A stretch of DNA of 64,000 nucleotides from Pedobacter frigiditerrae (GTDB lineage: Bacteria; Bacteroidota; Bacteroidia; Sphingobacteriales; Sphingobacteriaceae): assembly GCF_004331645.1 (NCBI RefSeq), contig NZ_SJSK01000002.1, positions 744,001-808,000 of the forward strand. The letters run 5' to 3'. Below the pieces are notes generated by a model. It was not told the origin of the DNA. It made no database searches and worked only from the letters and a program-made list of their open reading frames with translations. Positions 35,940 through 43,146 of the stretch are shown piece by piece (the first letter of the stretch is position 1; each line of letters begins with the position of its first letter). Both the position numbers and the translations under genes were made by a program.

Positions 35940-37263
35940 GGTTTTACTCATTATACGTAGAGAATATTTATCAAGAGTGAAGAAAAAATCGTTCATTATC
36001 ATGACTTTTTTAACGCCACTTTTAATAGCTGGTATTTATGGTTTGATTGGTTATTTTACTTACAAAGGCATAAAAGACACACACGATAAAATAGCTGTGG
36101 TTAGCACTAACAAAACACTTACAGAAAAACTAGTTACAGATAAAAACATTGAATACGAGTATGTAAATCAGTCTTTAGAGGAGGTGAAAAAATCACTCAA
36201 AAAGTCTGATTTCGACTATGTTTTATATTTACCCGAATTTAGTTTAGCTGAACCGAAAGGTGTTGAGTTGTTTGGAGAGAAACAAGCTGGTTTATCTTTA
36301 AACAACAGGATTTCTGGAGATATTGAAGAATTAATTCGTAATCAGAAGTTGAAGGAATCTGGTATAGCACAAGCAGATTTAGACCAATTGAAAACATCGG
36401 TTGATATTGAAACCAAAAAGATTGCAGATACCGGCAAGGAAGAATCTAGCAGTGCTGGAGCAAGTACAATAATTGCCTTTATTGCTGGTATTTTAATGTT
36501 TATGTTCATTATGCTTTATGGTATACAGGTGATGCGTGGTGTAATTGAGGAGAAAACAAGTAGAATTATTGAGGTAATGATTTCTTCGGTTAAGCCTTTT
36601 CAATTAATGATGGGTAAAATCATTGGGATTGCCTTGGTAGGTTTAACTCAGTTTATTTTGTGGATTGTATTAACACTCACTATCAGCACCGTTGCATTAA
36701 GTGTTTTTGTAGACAAAGCTGACGTTAAAAAGATTGCAACTTCTGCACAAGGTGGAACTCAAATTTCTACAGGAACTACCGTTGTTCAAGCACCACAAGG
36801 CCCTATGGTTGATATTCAGAAAAGCTTAGCAGGATTAGATTTTGGAAAAATTGTTTCTGTATTTATCTTTTTCTTTATAGGTGGTTATTTATTTTATAGT
36901 GCTTTGTACGCTGCAATCGGCTCTGCTGTAGACAGTGAAACCGAAACACAGCAATTCATGATGCCCGTTATGATGCCTTTATTGCTAGGTTATGCATTAT
37001 CGTTAAGTGTTGTTACCAACGACCCTTATGGCAATGTAGCATTTTGGCTTTCGATGATCCCATTTACCTCTCCTATTGCAATGGTGGTTCGTTTACCTTA
37101 TGGCGTTCCAGGATGGGAATTGGCATTATCTATGGCAATTTTAGTGGTAGGCTTTATTGGTACTGTTTGGGTGGCTAGTAGAATTTACCGTGTTGGCATT
37201 TTAATGTACGGCAAGAAAACAACTTTCAAGGAAATGTTTAAGTGGTTTACTTATAAGAATTAA
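35932..37263 (+). CDS. ABC transporter permease (NatB/ABC-2 type)
   Basis: 443 residues from ATG at 35932 (MNKVLLIIRREYLSRVKKKS). One N-terminal membrane helix (about 20-42), a periplasmic domain of about 140 residues, then five helices from about 178 on. MRGVIEEKTSRIIEVMISSVKPFQLMMGKI is the family coupling region. Overlaps the ATPase gene, so they form one exporter. A nested pair of palindromic elements follows. Confidence 0.9.
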   Translation: MNKVLLIIRREYLSRVKKKSFIIMTFLTPLLIAGIYGLIGYFTYKGIKDTHDKIAVVSTNKTLTEKLVTDKNIEYEYVNQSLEEVKKSLKKSDFDYVLYLPEFSLAEPKGVELFGEKQAGLSLNNRISGDIEELIRNQKLKESGIAQADLDQLKTSVDIETKKIADTGKEESSSAGASTIIAFIAGILMFMFIMLYGIQVMRGVIEEKTSRIIEVMISSVKPFQLMMGKIIGIALVGLTQFILWIVLTLTISTVALSVFVDKADVKKIATSAQGGTQISTGTTVVQAPQGPMVDIQKSLAGLDFGKIVSVFIFFFIGGYLFYSALYAAIGSAVDSETETQQFMMPVMMPLLLGYALSLSVVTNDPYGNVAFWLSMIPFTSPIAMVVRLPYGVPGWELALSMAILVVGFIGTVWVASRIYRVGILMYGKKTTFKEMFKWFTYKN

Positions 37264-37268
37264 TTTTT

Positions 37269-37433
37269 AGTTATAACCCACTAAGGCACCAAGACAGAAT
37301 GCGACTAATTGCTTTGAAAAAATAATAACCATATAAGGCATTAAAGGAAATATAAGTAATAGTTAAACTTATATTCTCTTATATTTCTTATATGGTTCAA
37401 ATCATTTTGTGTTCTTCGTGCCTTTGTGGTTAA
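37269..37433. repeat. Nested palindromic elements (family 3 outside, family 2 inside)
   Basis: Outer ends: left TTATAACCCACTAAGGCACC (about 37270-37289) and inverted right GTGCCTTTGTGGTTAA (37418-37433). Inner ends: left AACCATATAAGGCATTAAAG then GAAATATAAG (37327-37356), and inverted right CTTATATTTCTTATATGGTT with another ATATTC unit before it (about 37368-37398). The inner one is a short gene-free copy of the element that holds the GxxExxY gene at 23544-24183. Both families begin TAACC. Confidence 0.65.
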
Positions 37434-37440
37434 TATCGAT

Positions 37441-38154
37441 ATGAAAAAAGCAATAGTTATTGGCGCAACTTCAGGCATTGGAAAAGCTTTAGCTTTACTA
37501 CTAGCAGATAATGGCTATAAAGTTGGAATAACTGGTCGCAGGGAAAATTTATTGGCAAAATTAGACAATGAAAAGCCTGATAGTTTTTACTATTTGCCTT
37601 TTGATGTTACGGCCGAAAACCTAGAAGAAAATCTAAATATCATTACCGAACAATTAGGTGGACTAGATTTATTGATTTACAGCTCAGGAGTTGGAGAGTT
37701 AAACTCAAACTTAAAAATAGATATAGAACTGCCAACAATTGATGTTAATGTCGTAGGATTCAATAAAGCTGTAGTTTGGGCATATCAATATTTTGAAAAG
37801 CAAAAAAGCGGACAAATTGCAACTATCAGTTCCATTGCTGGCTTAAGGGGAAGTGCTTTTGCTCCTGCTTATAATGCAAGTAAAGCTTATCAAATTAATT
37901 ACCTAGAAGGATTAAGGCAAAAAGCTAAAAAACAAAAATTAACCATTTCAATTACAGATATAAGAGCAGGTTTTGTTGATACCAAAATGGCAAAGGGACC
38001 TGGTAAGTTTTGGGTCGCAACTACCAAAAAAGCGGCATTACAAATATTTAATGCAATTAAAGCTAAAAAAAGCGTTATTTATGTAACCAAGCGTTGGCGA
38101 ATAATTGCGTGGTTATTAAAACTGATGCCACGCTTTTTATACGAAAGAATGTAA
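37441..38154 (+). CDS. Short-chain dehydrogenase/reductase
   Basis: 237 residues from ATG at 37441; the earlier GTG is in element DNA. Classical SDR: VIGATSGIGKALALLLADNG for NAD(P) binding, LIYSSGVGELN, the catalytic ISSIAG ... YNASKAYQINYLEG (Ser-Tyr-Lys). TGRREN after strand 2 suggests NADPH. Substrate unknown. It ends one nucleotide before ppx. Confidence 0.9.
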   Translation: MKKAIVIGATSGIGKALALLLADNGYKVGITGRRENLLAKLDNEKPDSFYYLPFDVTAENLEENLNIITEQLGGLDLLIYSSGVGELNSNLKIDIELPTIDVNVVGFNKAVVWAYQYFEKQKSGQIATISSIAGLRGSAFAPAYNASKAYQINYLEGLRQKAKKQKLTISITDIRAGFVDTKMAKGPGKFWVATTKKAALQIFNAIKAKKSVIYVTKRWRIIAWLLKLMPRFLYERM

Positions 38155-38155
38155 C

Positions 38156-39061
38156 ATGAGATTAGCCGTTATCGATTTAGGAACCAATACTTTTCATTTA
38201 ATAATTGCCGAACAAAACGCTGGTGAACTTCAAATTATCTATAAAACTAATCAGCCAGTTAAGTTAGGCGAAGATATAACCAAAAATAATTTAATCATCC
38301 CAACAGCATTTGAGCGTGGCATAACATGCCTGCAAGACTTTAAGGCAGAGATAGACAAATATGAGATTGATGTAGTTAAAGCAACCGCAACTTCTGGTGT
38401 TCGCAGTGCGAAAAACGGAATGGATTTCGTAGAAGCAGCTAAAGAAAGGGCAGGAATTGAAATTGATATTATCGATGGAGATGAAGAAGCACAATACATA
38501 TACGAAGGAGTAAAGTGGAGCGGTGCAATTACTGGAAAATCACTCATTATGGATATTGGGGGTGGAAGTACTGAATTTATCCTTTGTGATGAAGAAAGTT
38601 TGGTTTGGAAAAAAAGCTATAATATCGGCGCAGCAAGGTTGATGCAGGCTTTTTTCAATTCAGACCCAATAAATGAAACAGACACCAGCTCAATCATCAA
38701 TCACTTAGCAGAAGAATTAAAAGCACTTAAAATTATCTGCAATGAATATGCACCAGAAACCTTAATTGGTTCTGCTGGCGCTTTTGAAACCTTTGCAGGG
38801 ATGATTAATGATGATATTGACATTAAAACCATAGCCACAGCTGATATTCCCTTGTTAGATTACAAAAACCTTGCTGCGCAACTCATCCAATCCACTCATC
38901 AAGAAAGAGCAAATATGGAAGGATTAATACCTTTACGTGTTGATATGATTGTGATGGCCAGCATTTTAACAAACTATATTTTAGATGAGTTTGGCATCAA
39001 AACAATCAAATTATCTACTTACGATTTGAAGATGGGTGTTTTGCAGAGTTTGAAGAGTTAG
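38156..39061 (+). CDS. Ppx/GppA family exopolyphosphatase
   Basis: 301 residues, ASKHA fold. RLAVIDLGTNTFHLIIAE and SLIMDIGGGSTEFILCDEES are the two phosphate-binding motifs; ATATSGVRSAKNG and DGDEEAQYIYEGV are conserved in the family. Shorter than E. coli Ppx (about 510 residues), since it lacks the C-terminal HD-like domain, as usual for Bacteroidota. Hydrolyses polyphosphate or pppGpp. Cotranscribed with the SDR gene. Confidence 0.9.
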   Translation: MRLAVIDLGTNTFHLIIAEQNAGELQIIYKTNQPVKLGEDITKNNLIIPTAFERGITCLQDFKAEIDKYEIDVVKATATSGVRSAKNGMDFVEAAKERAGIEIDIIDGDEEAQYIYEGVKWSGAITGKSLIMDIGGGSTEFILCDEESLVWKKSYNIGAARLMQAFFNSDPINETDTSSIINHLAEELKALKIICNEYAPETLIGSAGAFETFAGMINDDIDIKTIATADIPLLDYKNLAAQLIQSTHQERANMEGLIPLRVDMIVMASILTNYILDEFGIKTIKLSTYDLKMGVLQSLKS

Positions 39062-39726
39062 GGATTAGTGGTCATCGCTATTTTACCCATAATCATATAC
39101 ACGCAATTCACCGCTAAATCAGCTTGTTTTTCTTTTGCGTAATTAGCTTTAAGCGACCCTTCAAATCTTAGCGAGTTTATTTTAATAATATTGTTTTTGG
39201 TGTCAAAGTTTTTGGTAAGCAATATTTCATATCTGCCATTATTATCAGTTGTTGCAAATAATTTTGTGTTTGTAATGACTACCCTAGCACCAGATATTGG
39301 CTTTTGATTTTCATCATAGACATAACCATAAATCATTTTTATCTGATTTGTTTTAGAAATAATTTTTCGGTTTAGTGGAGAGTTAGCAAATTCTATTGGC
39401 TTTTTTAAATTAATGGCATTCGCTTCACTTACAATCATACTTATTCCGATTGCTAAAACACCTAAATATTTAAGCCAATTTTTATTTGAAGGTTTAATCA
39501 GAGAATAGTAGTTGAGTTGATTAAGTTGCGTATTAGTAAGGCGACCACAGACATCATTTTTTGATGATGATAAAAATTTGATGATTTCGGAATTGGTGTG
39601 ATTAGAAAAATCGACTACGCATTTATTACACGATTCGCAAAAACGCCCATCGTTTCTGCTATCCATTAATTCCCAGTTTTGATTACAAGGTTCTGCAATT
39701 TTTATTGCTATAGCTTTATTCCTCAT
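39058..39726 (-). CDS. Cys-motif plus carboxypeptidase-like regulatory domain protein
   Basis: 222 residues, paralogous to 22045-22794. The N-terminus shows EPCNQNWELMDSR, GRFCESCNKCVVDF and DVCGRLTNTQLNQ, with the same Cys spacing. A hydrophobic segment lies at about 85-105. The C-terminal beta-sandwich contains IYGYVYDENQKPISGARVVI and TTDNNGRYEI. The overlap with the convergent ppx stop is 4 nt. Function unknown. Confidence 0.78.
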   Translation of the reverse strand: MRNKAIAIKIAEPCNQNWELMDSRNDGRFCESCNKCVVDFSNHTNSEIIKFLSSSKNDVCGRLTNTQLNQLNYYSLIKPSNKNWLKYLGVLAIGISMIVSEANAINLKKPIEFANSPLNRKIISKTNQIKMIYGYVYDENQKPISGARVVITNTKLFATTDNNGRYEILLTKNFDTKNNIIKINSLRFEGSLKANYAKEKQADLAVNCVYMIMGKIAMTTNP

Positions 39727-39785
39727 CTTTTTAATTTTTATAGATGATGGAAAATTTATGGGGATTCCACAAATATTAGAAAATT

Positions 39786-40352
39786 TTATAAATTGCTTAA
39801 AGCTTGATACAGTTTTTCAGTTGGCAAACCCATCACGTTGGTATAAGAACCTTTAATACGCTCAACTACAACTAAACCCCACCAATCTTGCACACCATAA
39901 GAACCTGCCTTATCGAAAGGTTTAAAATTGTCTATATAGTATTCGATTTCTTCTTCGCTAACTTCTCTGCAAAACACCTCACTTAAATCATAAAATGATA
40001 TTAACTCATTATCTTTTATTAGCGTAACGCCAGTATAAACTTCGTGTTTACGACCAGATAATTTCCTTAACATTTCTTGTGCGTGAACCCTGTCATCAGG
40101 TTTTCCTAAAATTTCGCCATCTAATGCCACAATGGTATCTGCCGTAATGGTAATTTGATTAGTAGAAGAGCCAAAAGCTTTTGCCTTTTTCTCTGAAATA
40201 TAAACAGCCACTGCCGAAGGTTGTAAGCCATCAGGAAAACTTTCATCAACTTCTTTTAACTCGATGGTAAAATCAAGCCCTAATGCTTTCATTAATTCTT
40301 GTCGACGAGGAGATTTTGAAGCTAAAACGATTGGATGTTGTTGTTTGTACAT
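39786..40352 (-). CDS. maf: Maf family nucleotide pyrophosphatase
   Basis: 188 residues. LASKSPRRQELMKALGLDF, TADTIVALDG, KPDDRVHAQEMLRKLSGRKHEVYTGV and DKAGSYGVQDWW are the family motifs. Maf proteins hydrolyse dTTP, UTP or modified nucleotides and affect cell division. The first motif has SPRR and the DTIVA metal site. A terminator lies upstream, so it is separate from the Spy-like gene. Confidence 0.94.
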   Translation of the reverse strand: MYKQQHPIVLASKSPRRQELMKALGLDFTIELKEVDESFPDGLQPSAVAVYISEKKAKAFGSSTNQITITADTIVALDGEILGKPDDRVHAQEMLRKLSGRKHEVYTGVTLIKDNELISFYDLSEVFCREVSEEEIEYYIDNFKPFDKAGSYGVQDWWGLVVVERIKGSYTNVMGLPTEKLYQALSNL

Positions 40353-40370
40353 GTGCTAAATTTGTGCTAA

Positions 40371-40405
40371 AATAACAAAAGCGACCATAAGTCGCTTTTG
40401 TTATT
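40371..40405 (-). terminator. Hairpin terminator after the Spy-like gene
   Basis: AATAACAAAAGCGAC (40371-40385) pairs perfectly with GTCGCTTTTGTTATT (40391-40405), a 15-bp stem, 17 nt past the Spy-like gene stop. Confidence 0.85.
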
Positions 40406-40422
40406 GAAAATATTGTTAGTGA

Positions 40423-40836
40423 TTATTTACCACCACCGCCTGCTTGACGTTCTTTCATTGCTTTTTCTCTAGCAGCTTTAACTTCATCTTGCCAAGTTTT
40501 GTAAGCTGTTTTTTGCTCAGCCGTAAAAATTGCGTTTAATTTAGTGTCAGTTTCTGCTGTCATTTTGGTCATTTTTTCCATCATTGCAGCTCTATCTGGA
40601 GTACCACCACCAGCCATCATCTCTTCACGCATTTTTTTCTGAGCTTCTGCTGCTTCAGCATAAACTGCAGTAGCTTTAGTTTTTTGCTCGTCAGTTAATT
40701 TTACTTTTTCATCTAACTGTTTTACTCTTTCTTCTGGAGTAGCTTGAGGACGACGTTGTCCGCCACCACCTTGTTGTGCATTTGCTGCAAATGCTAAACC
40801 TGCAACAAGTACTAATGACAATAATAATTTTTTCAT
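40423..40836 (-). CDS. Spy/CpxP-like periplasmic protein
   Basis: 137 residues with signal peptide MKKLLLSLVLVAGLAFAANA and Gly-rich tails on both ends (QGGGGQRRPQ, RQAGGGGK). The body is helical with KLTDEQKTKATAVY and IFTAEQKTAYKTW, resembling the LTxxQ motifs of Spy/CpxP periplasmic chaperones. Function inferred from this resemblance only. Confidence 0.72.
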   Translation of the reverse strand: MKKLLLSLVLVAGLAFAANAQQGGGGQRRPQATPEERVKQLDEKVKLTDEQKTKATAVYAEAAEAQKKMREEMMAGGGTPDRAAMMEKMTKMTAETDTKLNAIFTAEQKTAYKTWQDEVKAAREKAMKERQAGGGGK

Positions 40837-41033
40837 GTTTTTGTTTTTTAAGTGTTTTTGAAATTCTTAGATAAACCAAAAATCTCTGGATGTTTTGTTT
40901 TAACGAATCTTAGAGCATGAAATTATCAGAAAGTTTAATCGATTAATATAAATAATTGTAACATTTTTAAGCAACTGATTATTAGAGAGAATACATTGAA
41001 TTTAATTCTCAACATCAATTTAATCGTGCAATC

Positions 41034-41066
41034 GCATTAGGATGCCCAGTTAAGCTGAGCATGACG
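41034..41066. repeat. REP-like palindrome
   Basis: GCATTAGGATGCCCAGTTAAG then CTGAGCATGACG; same family as 32639-32671, with an imperfect stem. Confidence 0.6.
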
Positions 41067-41076
41067 ACAACATTAA

Positions 41077-41604
41077 TTATTTACTTGCTTCTGCAGCAGA
41101 AGGATTAAGGTCGAACCAATTTTGTTGAACCTTTAACACTTTTTCAATTACATCCCTAACAGCAGAATCGCCGCCTTTTTTAGGAGAAATGTAGTGCGAT
41201 ATTTGTTTAATTTCATCAACCGCATCAATTGGGCAAGTAGCAATACCTACCAATTGCATTACATAATAATCAGGCATATCATCGCCCATATATAAAACCT
41301 GTATTGGCGAAATACTTTTTTCTTTTAAATATGCTTCAAAAACCTCAACCTTGTCCCCTACTTTTAAAAAGACATCTGGTAATCCTAAGTTTTCGAAACG
41401 TTTTGTAGTAGCTGGACCACCACTTCCAGATATAATGCAAATGTTATAACCTTTTTTCAAAGCCAGTTGCAAAGCATAGCCATCCTTGATATTAAAACTA
41501 CGTAAAAGGTCTCCAGATTCTGACGCAATAACAGTTCCATCAGTTAACACGCCGTCAACGTCAAAAATAAAGGTTGTTATGTTTTTTAGATTTTCTAGGA
41601 ACAT
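41077..41604 (-). CDS. KdsC-like HAD phosphatase
   Basis: 175 residues from MFLENLKNITTFIFDVDGVL (start 41604). The frame opens 14 codons earlier, but that extension (TLSVVEG...) is a translated intergenic repeat. HAD motifs: FDVDGVLTDG, IISGSG, and YMGDDMPDYYVM. KdsC removes the 5-phosphate from KDO-8-P for lipopolysaccharide. Short C0-type HAD length fits. Other phosphatases of this subfamily act on different sugar phosphates. Confidence 0.85.
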   Translation of the reverse strand: MFLENLKNITTFIFDVDGVLTDGTVIASESGDLLRSFNIKDGYALQLALKKGYNICIISGSGGPATTKRFENLGLPDVFLKVGDKVEVFEAYLKEKSISPIQVLYMGDDMPDYYVMQLVGIATCPIDAVDEIKQISHYISPKKGGDSAVRDVIEKVLKVQQNWFDLNPSAAEASK

Positions 41605-41623
41605 ATCTAGGTATGGTTTATAC

Positions 41624-41670
41624 CCTTCGACTACACTAAGGGTCACAATTGCAAACTGAAAACTGTTAAC
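41624..41670. repeat. Composite dispersed repeat upstream of the KdsC-like gene
   Basis: ACCCTTCGACTACACTAAGG (family GTCATCCTGAGCGTAGTCGAAGGAC, also at about 41950-41976 and 55546-55576) adjoins GCAAACTGAAAACTGTTAAC (41651-41670), a second dispersed unit. Confidence 0.6.
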
Positions 41671-41915
41671 TAGTCTTGGTTATCTCTCCATTCGTAAACC
41701 CAAGCAGATTGGATTTGCTCTAAATGGCCTTCGTTACTCTCTTCACGAGTACCTTTAAAGTTAGGTAATGAAAGTACCCAATCTAGTAATTCGGTAAACC
41801 TGATGCGGTAAATTTTCGCTTCGTTAAATTCATCACCAAATTTCTCATAAAGTTCTTGAGCTATATCTTCGTGGTCGTTCCAGTAAATTGGTAATGCAAA
41901 TTTATCGTTGTTCAT
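41670..41915 (-). CDS. iscX: Fe-S assembly protein IscX
   Basis: 81 residues; small acidic helical protein matching IscX: LPIYWNDHEDIAQELYEKFG, IRFTELLDWVLSLPNFKG and SNEGHLEQIQSAWVYEW. IscX modulates IscS and binds iron. It lies next to the [2Fe-2S] ferredoxin gene on the same strand, and hscA is 17 kb away, so the ISC genes are dispersed. Confidence 0.88.
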   Translation of the reverse strand: MNNDKFALPIYWNDHEDIAQELYEKFGDEFNEAKIYRIRFTELLDWVLSLPNFKGTREESNEGHLEQIQSAWVYEWRDNQD

Positions 41916-41939
41916 AAAAGGTTAATTGTTGTAATTGTT

Positions 41940-42010
41940 TAAACTGGTTAACTGTCCTTCAACTACGCTCAGGATGACAAGTAACTGAAAATTGTTACCT
42001 GCAAACTGAA
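41940..42010. repeat. Composite dispersed repeat between iscX and fdx
   Basis: CTTCAACTACGCTCAGGATGAC then AAGTAACTGAAAATTGTTACC and GCAAACTGAAC; both unit families recur on the other side of iscX. Confidence 0.55.
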
Positions 42011-42343
42011 CTAGTGTCCTAAAAATTCTGATTGGTCTGGAATGGTTACCTCAATATCTCCATCTAAAACCACACACTGACAAGCTAAGCGTGAAGTAAT
42101 TCTTGGTCTTACGGCTCTATCAATAAAATCCTCTTCCTTATCAGATATTTCTTGGATATTATCCATACCCTTGTTCACATAGATATGGCAAGTACTGCAT
42201 CCGCAAACACCACCGCAGTTATGTTGCAATTCAATTCCGTTATCTAAGCAAATGTCTAATACATCTTCTCCAGCAGCAATTGGCAACTCAACAGGTGTTT
42301 TACCCGCTTCTTCAAAATTTATCTTTAATTTAAAAATACTCAT
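42011..42343 (-). CDS. fdx: [2Fe-2S] ferredoxin, adrenodoxin/ISC type
   Basis: 110 residues from ATG at 42343 (MSIFKLKINFEEAG). Cluster ligands are in CGGVCGCSTCHIYV, with the fourth cysteine in SRLACQCVV. The order and lengths match the ISC-operon ferredoxin that feeds electrons to Fe-S assembly. A -7 element TACTTTTG (42353-42360, minus strand) ends 9 nt before the start codon. Confidence 0.9.
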   Translation of the reverse strand: MSIFKLKINFEEAGKTPVELPIAAGEDVLDICLDNGIELQHNCGGVCGCSTCHIYVNKGMDNIQEISDKEEDFIDRAVRPRITSRLACQCVVLDGDIEVTIPDQSEFLGH

Positions 42344-42384
42344 AATTATTTGCAAAAGTAAGTAGCTAAAACCGCAATTAAGAA

Positions 42385-43146
42385 TTAAATAGTTTTTTTA
42401 ATGCTATCACTTAATATTTTATATATTTCTAGTAATTGTGGCTGTTGCAGCAACAATTCTTGGTGTTTAATTAATGTTTGTTCATCGTTTCTAATTGCAG
42501 GTCCAGTTTGTACATCTAATGGAAAAGCATTTTGAACCTTAGCAGCAGTTTCAACGATTAATGGTCTTAAAATATCAAATTCAAGTTGATTGGCCTTTAA
42601 AATTTCATCCGCCAATTCATATAAATGATTGGTGAAATTACAAGCAAATACGGCTGCTAAATGCAACATCTTACGTTTTTCGCTATTTATCTCAACTATG
42701 TTTTTACTCAATTTGCCAGCTAATTCTTTAAGCCTAGTTAAAGAACTTTCATTATTTGCTTCTAAACAAAGTGGAATATCTGCAAAGCTTATATCTTTAC
42801 TCTTGGAGAAAGTTTGTAATGGATAAAACACGCCATAGTTTTCAAAATGATTAGCAAATACCTCTAAATTAACTGCACCAGAAGTATGTGCAATTAAACC
42901 TCTAAAGTCTTTTAGTTGATTGGCAATATCAGCAATTGCGTCATCCTTGATAGAAATAAGACAAACATCGGCATCTAAATCTATCTCGTTTAAATTAGCT
43001 ATTGCTTTTGCATTTATCTGATTAGCTAAGGTTTGTGCATTTTGATTATGATAAGACCATACTTGCGTTACTTGCACATTAGCAGCATATATCGCTTTAG
43101 CAAGATGTGTAGCAACATTTCCAGCTCCTATAACAACAACCTTCAT
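42385..43146 (-). CDS. DUF2520/Rossmann-like oxidoreductase
   Basis: 253 residues. N-terminal NAD(P) fold MKVVVIGAGNVATHLAKAIY, then CLISIKDDAIADIANQLKD and AHTSGAVNLEVF; the C-terminal helical half (KMLHLAAVFACNFTNHLYELADE) is DUF2520. Resembles F420-dependent NADP oxidoreductase/ProC relatives without known substrate. It abuts ccmF by one base, so it is translated with that gene. Confidence 0.85.
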   Translation of the reverse strand: MKVVVIGAGNVATHLAKAIYAANVQVTQVWSYHNQNAQTLANQINAKAIANLNEIDLDADVCLISIKDDAIADIANQLKDFRGLIAHTSGAVNLEVFANHFENYGVFYPLQTFSKSKDISFADIPLCLEANNESSLTRLKELAGKLSKNIVEINSEKRKMLHLAAVFACNFTNHLYELADEILKANQLEFDILRPLIVETAAKVQNAFPLDVQTGPAIRNDEQTLIKHQELLLQQPQLLEIYKILSDSIKKTI

